Shown here: positions 58,511-64,000 of the stretch, piece by piece
Position numbering within the stretch: position 1 is the stretch's first letter
How the letters are laid out: each line of letters begins with the position of its first letter
Source: Microstegium vimineum
Taxonomy: Eukaryota; Streptophyta; Magnoliopsida; Poales; Poaceae
NCBI GenBank assembly: GCA_022036555.1
Contig: CM039130.1
Span: forward strand, 16,885,937 to 16,949,936
Direction of reading: 5' to 3'
Length of the DNA: 64,000 nucleotides
The notes under the pieces: generated by a model
What the model saw: only the letters and a program-made list of their open reading frames with translations
Told to the model about the DNA's origin: nothing
Database searches by the model: none
Program-made: the position numbers and the translations under genes

Positions 58511-58915
58511 GCATGCTCCCTGTTTATGTAGTCATATGTGCACACGTATGCCAATCAATACATTATATATAGGTGTATCAAAGGAGAACAAATTTGAGTG
58601 GTCAAGAATCGCGATCACATGGCAAATGAGCTTTCCAAAAGACAGCCAATTAACTGAAACCATTCTTTGCTACATCAATGCCCATTTGGATCAACCACTT
58701 TGGTTTGCCTCCAATAATCGTGATTATGATGAGGCAACGTACGTGGAACAAACACACTGTCTCCTCATTATATCCATCGCAATTGAAGCTACCGTCAAAC
58801 TACATGGAAAAAACGTATTGTGTGTTTGGGCACTGCTAGAACTTTAGACTACCACTTTTTGGCCATACTATCACAATATGTATGACTATAATCTATATAA
58901 GTTGTTGTATAAATA

Positions 58916-59180
58916 CTCCCTCCATCCCAAATTATAAGACATCCCCAGAATCTTGGAGAGTCAAAGTTAAAGTATCTTAAGTTTGACCAAAATTATATGA
59001 TAATATAATAATATTTATAATGTCAACTAAGTATTATTAGATTCGTTATCAATTATATTTTCATAGTATGCCTATTTGATATCATAATTTTTATAGATTT
59101 CTCTATAATTATTTGTCAAACTTTAGATGTTTTGACTCTCCAAAATTCTTGAAATGTTTGATAATTTGGGATGGAGGGAG
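58916..59180. mobile_element. Stowaway MITE (Tc1/mariner type)
   Basis: Terminal repeats CTCCCTCCATCCCAAATTAT and its inverse end ATGGAGGGAG are flanked by TA on both sides (58914-58915 and 59181-59182). It is 265 bp long, about 1.3 kb upstream of the SWEET TATA box. Confidence 0.92.
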
Positions 59181-59182
59181 TA

Positions 59183-60473
59183 TGTTTTATTTGATTAATC
59201 GTATGGCCTTTTAATTTCCTGCTAATTTATTGTGAGAAATGGTATTCAAGAAAAATGATTAAGTAGAACATTTTTTTAATGATCTCGATTAAGAGCATGG
59301 GATGAAGATGATGGTTTTTCACATGACAACCGAAGTAATTAGTATCACAGCATGTATGTTACTTAGGAGCACGCGGAATATTACATATGTTTAACAATGC
59401 CTAGTGTTCTAATCATTGAATTGATTGGAAACCAAGCAATATAGAAAAAAGAAAAGCTGGCGGAAAGCAATGTATGTCCACTAACCGCAGCGACGTGAGG
59501 AAAAAGTAGAATTAAAGAAGCAAAGGCATTCCAAAATGATCTATAAAATTCTCAAAAAAATTGATCTATATATACATGCCGACAAGAGATCTATACTGTT
59601 TTTGAGCCACCGTTACTGCTGCCGTACAAGCATCTATGATGCTATATTATTCAATTGAAGCAAAACAAGGGCTTCTTTTTAAGATGTAAAAAATATTTCA
59701 TGGTGAAAACATTAGTAGTACACGTAATAAATGTTTAACTACTGGTGAGAACTACTTAGTTTTGATTTTTATATTATATATATGTCAAAAAGGATATTTT
59801 AACTTAATTATTATTAGGTTGTACTCAGGAGCAAAATCACATAATGAAACTAAGAATGCTGTCTTGAGTCCCGTTACGTTGTTGGAAAACTAATTAAACT
59901 TCACGCGTGACTTAGCCTGTTTGCATCAAATGCTCTAAACTTAAGAGTTCTAAAAATTTTAGAGCACTTTAGCTTATTTTTGAAGTCTAAAACTCTAATG
60001 TAAGTATGATAAAATTTAGAGCTAATTTTAGACTACCTAGAGCTTAAGTTCAGAGATTCAAAGCAGAGACCCTTAATTTGCTGTAGTGTTGCGGCTCTTA
60101 CCACTGAGTCCAAAACAGGTTGGGGAGAAGCCCAGGCGATGCACAACAATTTGGAGTGTACTCCCTAGCACTCACCGATGTATAGTAATTGACTATAAAG
60201 CATGCACGGCAAAGCAGCTTCCTCTTTTCCGAATGGAGAAGATTATCTCAATCTATTAATATATATAGGACAATTTATAACTCTAGTGATATATACATGG
60301 TCAGAAAATTGTCATCTCTAAAGCTATAGCCATATTGAAAAAGATCTTTGCATATATATATAATTTCAAAAAATTATATATTAATAACATATTTGTGATT
60401 GAAGAGCCTGCACACATGCATGTACACGCTGACACAACACATGTACACCAAGGCCTGCGTGTCACCTCGTGCC
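59183..60473. promoter_or_regulatory. Upstream region of the SWEET gene, with a possible MITE
   Basis: No gene is present. A diverged short inverted-repeat element may lie at about 59914-60072: CTCTAAACTTAAG near the left side faces CTTAAGTTCAGAG on the right. The rest is AT-rich promoter-distal DNA. Functional sites cannot be assigned from sequence alone. Confidence 0.4.
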
Positions 60474-60482
60474 TATATAAAG
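60474..60482 (+). promoter_or_regulatory. TATA box of the SWEET gene
   Basis: TATATAAAG lies 237 bp before the ATG. Transcription would start near 60505, giving a leader of about 210 bp. Confidence 0.75.
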
Positions 60483-60718
60483 CCACCAACAGCCCTGCCT
60501 ACCATTGCAAGAGTTTCAGCCAACACGCAGAGTGAGGACTCCTCAGAACTCTCCCTTCCCTCCTGTAGGGGCCAAAGGGTTAGAGAGGAAGATAAGTAGT
60601 AGTTCCCAAGCCCTCATATCTTGCGTGGTTCCAGCAACTGTTCGTCCAGTTGTATAGCAAGCTTGTGTTGGGAAATTCTTGTGAGCCTATTATATTACTT
60701 GTAGCTCCCCTTTTCGTA

Positions 60719-62548
60719 ATGGCAGGCCTATCTCTGCAGCACCCTTGGGCATTCGCGTTCGGCCTTCTAGGTATATATATATTACCCTTCACTAAACAAG
60801 AGCCGTAAGGCCATGTTTCTATTATGTTTAATTAAGTTCCACTTTACATATTCCTATAATTGTGTGTTGAAACATCTTATTGTTCGTAGTTGCTAGTATA
60901 CATGCATGATAGTACATAGAAGCAACTTAGTGGAATCTGCACTTCGGTGATCGCCAATCAATACTGATGGTGCTTGTACCACCTTCCAAATCTTGTACTA
61001 CCTTCCAAACATTCCCCGAAAATACATAAGACTCTCTAATAATGGTCAAAGTCTCACTTAGTTGCAACAGATTATGCATGCTTCACTAGGTCTTGCATAC
61101 CACCTCTATCTGTCATCCTTAATCGATCCTTTAGTCAGCCTATATATTTCCATCATGGACTACATGTCGAGCTAGCAATCGGTCCTTTTGAATCATGATA
61201 CTTTGGGTCGTCTATAATTCAATAAAAATATAATAAAGCCTCGCCAAACTTTGCTGACAACAAAAGGCAAATTAGTCCGGCCAGACATGTAAATAAAGGG
61301 TGTCAGCTTATCACTACTTATCCAGCTTTATTTGGGGCTCTCTCTTTGGCAACTTTTGTAAATGGCTGATCTTGGCGCCCGTTTATTTTCTGCTTTGCAG
61401 GCAACGTCATCTCCTTCATGACCTTCCTGGCCCCGATGTAAGTGACTCGACTAGCTAAATTTATCGCTACTTTATTTAGATGTTCGCCATTGAATTCAAA
61501 CATTTCTGTCCATCGATCTGATGATCCTTTGCGCCTATACTATACAGACCGACGTTCTACCGCATCTACAAGAGCAAGTCCACGGAGGGTTTCCAGTCGA
61601 TTCCCTACGTGGTTGCCCTGTTCAGCGCCATGCTGTGGATCTTCTACGCACTCATCAAGTCCAACGAGACCTTTCTCATCACCATCAATGCCGCCGGCTG
61701 CGTGATCGAGACCATCTACATCGTCATGTACTTCGTCTACGCGCCCAAGAAATCCAAGATGTTCACGGCCAAGATCATGCTTCTCCTCAACGTCGGCGTC
61801 TTTGGGGTCATCCTCCTCCTCACCCTTCTCCTTTTCAAGGGTGATAAGCGCATTGTCCTGCTCGGATGGATCTGCGTCGGCTTCTCGGTCAGCGTATTCG
61901 TCGCGCCGCTGAGCATCATGGTGAGACGAGCGTGGACAGAGATGCCTACCATCAATATGTATATATAGTTTCTATGTGTTACTAAAGGACCGCATATATA
62001 CTAATGGACTGCAGAGACGCGTGATCCAGACCAAGAGCGTGGAATACATGCCCTTCTCCCTCTCCCTCTCGCTCACCCTCAGCGCCGTCGTCTGGTTCCT
62101 CTACGGCCTCCTCATCAAGGACAAATATGTCGCGGTAATTATTTGTTGCTTATTAGCAGGTTCGTCGTGATGCGTCTTACTGACGATAAACATCTAACTC
62201 CCATATCTCTGCATGCAGCTTCCAAACGTCCTTGGGTTCACCTTTGGCGTGGTCCAGATGGTGCTCTACGTGATTTACATGAACAAGACGCCGGTGGCGG
62301 TTGCCGAGGGCAAGGATGCCGGCGGCAAGCTTTCCTCTGCTGCAGACGAGCACGTCCTCGTCAACATCGCCAAGCTCAGCCCGGCCCTCCCCGAGAGGAG
62401 CTCCGGGGTGCGCCCAGTCGCCCAGATGGCGGCGGTTCCCGCCAGGAGCTGCGCTGCTGAAGCAGCCGCGCCGCCGGCTATGCTGCCCAACAGGGACGTG
62501 GTCGACGTCTTCGTGAGCCGCCACAGCCCCGCCGTCCACGTGGCCTAG
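60719..62548 (+). CDS. SWEET13-like: Clade III SWEET sugar transporter (SWEET13/14 type), five exons
   Basis: Exons 60719-60770, 61401-61437, 61548-61920, 62015-62134 and 62219-62548 join with GT-AG introns of 630, 110, 94 and 84 bp to give 303 residues. The protein starts MAGLSLQHPWAFAFGLL and has two MtN3/saliva triple-helix repeats (about 10-95 and 130-215) joined by TM4. The conserved prolines P29, P49, P150 and P167 are present. So are the pocket residues W60, N77, W181 and N197, by analogy with AtSWEET13. The cytosolic tail from about 220 is alanine/proline-rich and least conserved. Clade III SWEETs export sucrose across the plasma membrane for phloem loading and seed filling. Rice members are susceptibility targets of Xanthomonas TAL effectors. 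The sequence is close to the SWEET13 group of maize and sorghum, which has tandem copies; which copy this is cannot be decided here. No stop or splice defect is visible. Confidence 0.95.
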
Positions 62549-62695
62549 ATTCTCTATCGATCATGTGCATGGCCCATGCATGCAAGCATGCGCCCGCCAC
62601 ACGTATACGCTTTTTAATATTCGAACGACTTGCTACTGGTCATGAGAAATGATGGAGAATGGTTAAGTATACTAATTATATATGTAATTAACTGC

Positions 62696-62714
62696 TATAT
62701 ATATATATATATAT
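62696..62714. repeat. (TA)n microsatellite in the SWEET 3' region
   Basis: An uninterrupted TA run lies about 150 bp after the stop codon, probably within the 3' untranslated region. Confidence 0.85.
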
Positions 62715-62812
62715 GGGTTGTATATTCATCTGTGCGACTGTGCCGCACACTGCTGCTATGTATAAGTTTTTCCATGGATATCTGTTATTCCTTTTCACGT
62801 GTAACGTTTTCT

Positions 62813-62818
62813 AATAAA
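62813..62818 (+). terminator. Possible poly(A) signal of the SWEET gene
   Basis: AATAAA lies 265 bp after the stop codon, in an AT-rich context. The use of this site is inferred. Confidence 0.5.
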
Positions 62819-63214
62819 ATGTAATCGATCCCAGACTACTACTGTTAGCTAGTAGTATACATTTGGTTTCAAGAAAATGGCTTCCGTGTGTTCGTCTGCG
62901 CTGTTTTTTTATGCTGTCTGAATCGGTGTGAAAATGTGTGTGTGTGTGTTTTTTTTTTGCGAATAAAAATGTGTGTATACATATACCACCACTTCAATGC
63001 AATGAAATTTCATCACGTTTCCTGTAGTATAGAAGTCTGAAATCAAGGACTGTGAGAGATTGACACATCAAGACAAAGATGTATAGTGCTGGTTTTCTGG
63101 ATAGCTAGTCAGATAAACAGCTACTCGATATCTGCCGAGCCCCTCAATTATAATTCTCTGCACCATTGTTGTTGCACACACTAGGACACAAGCTCTCCGC
63201 CGGCGGTGGGGTCT
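62819..63214. other. Intergenic sequence after SWEET
   Basis: A short GT repeat lies near 62936-62950. No gene is seen. Confidence 0.4.
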
Positions 63215-63530
63215 AATTTCTACTAACGGTTTTAGTTATCCCAATGTCAGTAAAAGAGATATCGTCCGACCTGACTCAAGAACTGTCTGTATAAACATAT
63301 TTACACTAGCAACTCATTTAATGAAACCATCTGTGCAAATGGTGTTTTCCACTAACGGTTCACTTAATAGAACTGGCAGTGTAAACATATTTACATAGGC
63401 GGTTCACTTAGGCAATCAGACGATGTAAATGCACCATTTACACATGCGGTTCCATTATAAATGAACTGTATGTAGAAATATGTTTATACTAGCGGTTACA
63501 TTAAGCGGACTGCTTGTGGTGTTTCTGGTA
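63215..63530. mobile_element. Decayed CACTA-like subterminal repeats
   Basis: Diverged copies of a module with TAAACATATTTACA and GCGGTTCACTTA words, in both orientations, resemble the subterminal repeats of element L. No clear terminus is found. The remaining DNA to 64000 is AT-rich without a recognised gene. Confidence 0.45.
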
Positions 63531-64000
63531 AAAATACCCCTTCTTCCTTTTCGAGCACTAATGTAGTTCGCAACCAGCTTCCATTGGAGATGATTTTGGA
63601 GGTCATGATTTCTCAAATTACAAGGGGACAAGTTTTGATCTTTATTTTTTGGAAGAAGATTGCTAACAAAGGTTAGTTTATGTCTCTCTTGCCACTTTTT
63701 GTTCATTCTTGCTCAATTTTAGTCACTTTTTGGATTTAGGGTTTAATCTTGTGTTAGATAAAAGAGTAACTAGGTTATTATCTTTATCTCCTCAAATGAG
63801 GTTGCTTAAGATGGTTGGATGATGTCTCTCCTCTCTCCCTTTTCATGTTTGCTTCTCAATTTAGTTTATCCAATATATATTTAGTTGCAGACATGAATGA
63901 TGTTCTTGTGTATTTGTGTAGAGAGAAATATGGTGTTTTTTAGTTTTTTAAATTATGTTAATTAGGTTTTTTTCTTAATTTCTATTGACGTCAAAAATGG

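Noticed and set aside
58401..58847. 148-residue open frame on the plus strand
   Set aside because: It starts inside a MITE-like sequence, has no recognisable domain and no splice or promoter context. Probably chance.
60420..60520. TAL-effector binding element around the SWEET TATA box
   Set aside because: Rice SWEET promoters have such sites, but I cannot match a specific effector target here without a code-based search.

Overview
The window is nuclear DNA of a grass, most likely an Andropogoneae species (sorghum/maize/sugarcane type). The reasons are a clade III SWEET sugar-transporter gene with GT-AG introns, grass-type Stowaway and CACTA elements, and several layers of nested Ty3/gypsy LTR retrotransposons. 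I see no bacterial features, CRISPR arrays, tRNA or rRNA genes. About 94 percent of the window is transposon-derived or uncharacterised intergenic DNA. The only intact host gene is SWEET, at 60.7-62.5 kb.

Left nest (1-39037). Seven insertions can be read inside one another: a CACTA transposon fragment (38063-39037) contains LTR element F (30588-38062, minus), which contains E (to 30587, plus), which contains B (to 26850, plus), which contains C (minus; 1-834 and 22296-23058), which contains A (835-22295, plus), which contains D (4520-17795, minus). The two innermost insertions have both ends in the window. D has the 5-bp target duplication ACATC and interrupts a protease reading frame that closes exactly when D is removed. 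A is flanked by ATGGT/ATGGC inside the gag gene of C. For the outer layers only one junction is visible.

A, B, E and F are Athila-like. A and F carry gag plus two successive aspartic-protease-like domains and no reverse transcriptase or integrase, so they look non-autonomous. A, B, E and F share a noncoding 3' module with a second internal purine tract and a small hairpin. D is a Tat-type element with gag, protease, RT/RNase H and integrase on the minus strand. On its opposite strand it carries a spliced gene with a plant-mobile-domain (PMD) N-terminus and a coiled-coil C-terminus.

Right nest (39591-54072). A second CACTA element, with both ends visible, contains LTR element H, which has a tRNA-primer site like that of D. 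Inside H are a solo LTR (I) in its gag, an unresolved GC-rich LTR-like block, and a decayed F-box gene copy split in its ninth codon by a solo LTR (J). A 3' piece (K) of a C-type element and a possible antisense ORF follow. Then come small non-autonomous transposons: a 937-bp CACTA element, a 602-bp CACTA element inside an older MITE, and an intact Stowaway. These occupy the upstream flank of SWEET.

The five SWEET exons encode 303 residues with both MtN3/saliva repeats. Downstream is mostly plain intergenic DNA, with decayed CACTA-like repeats near the right edge.
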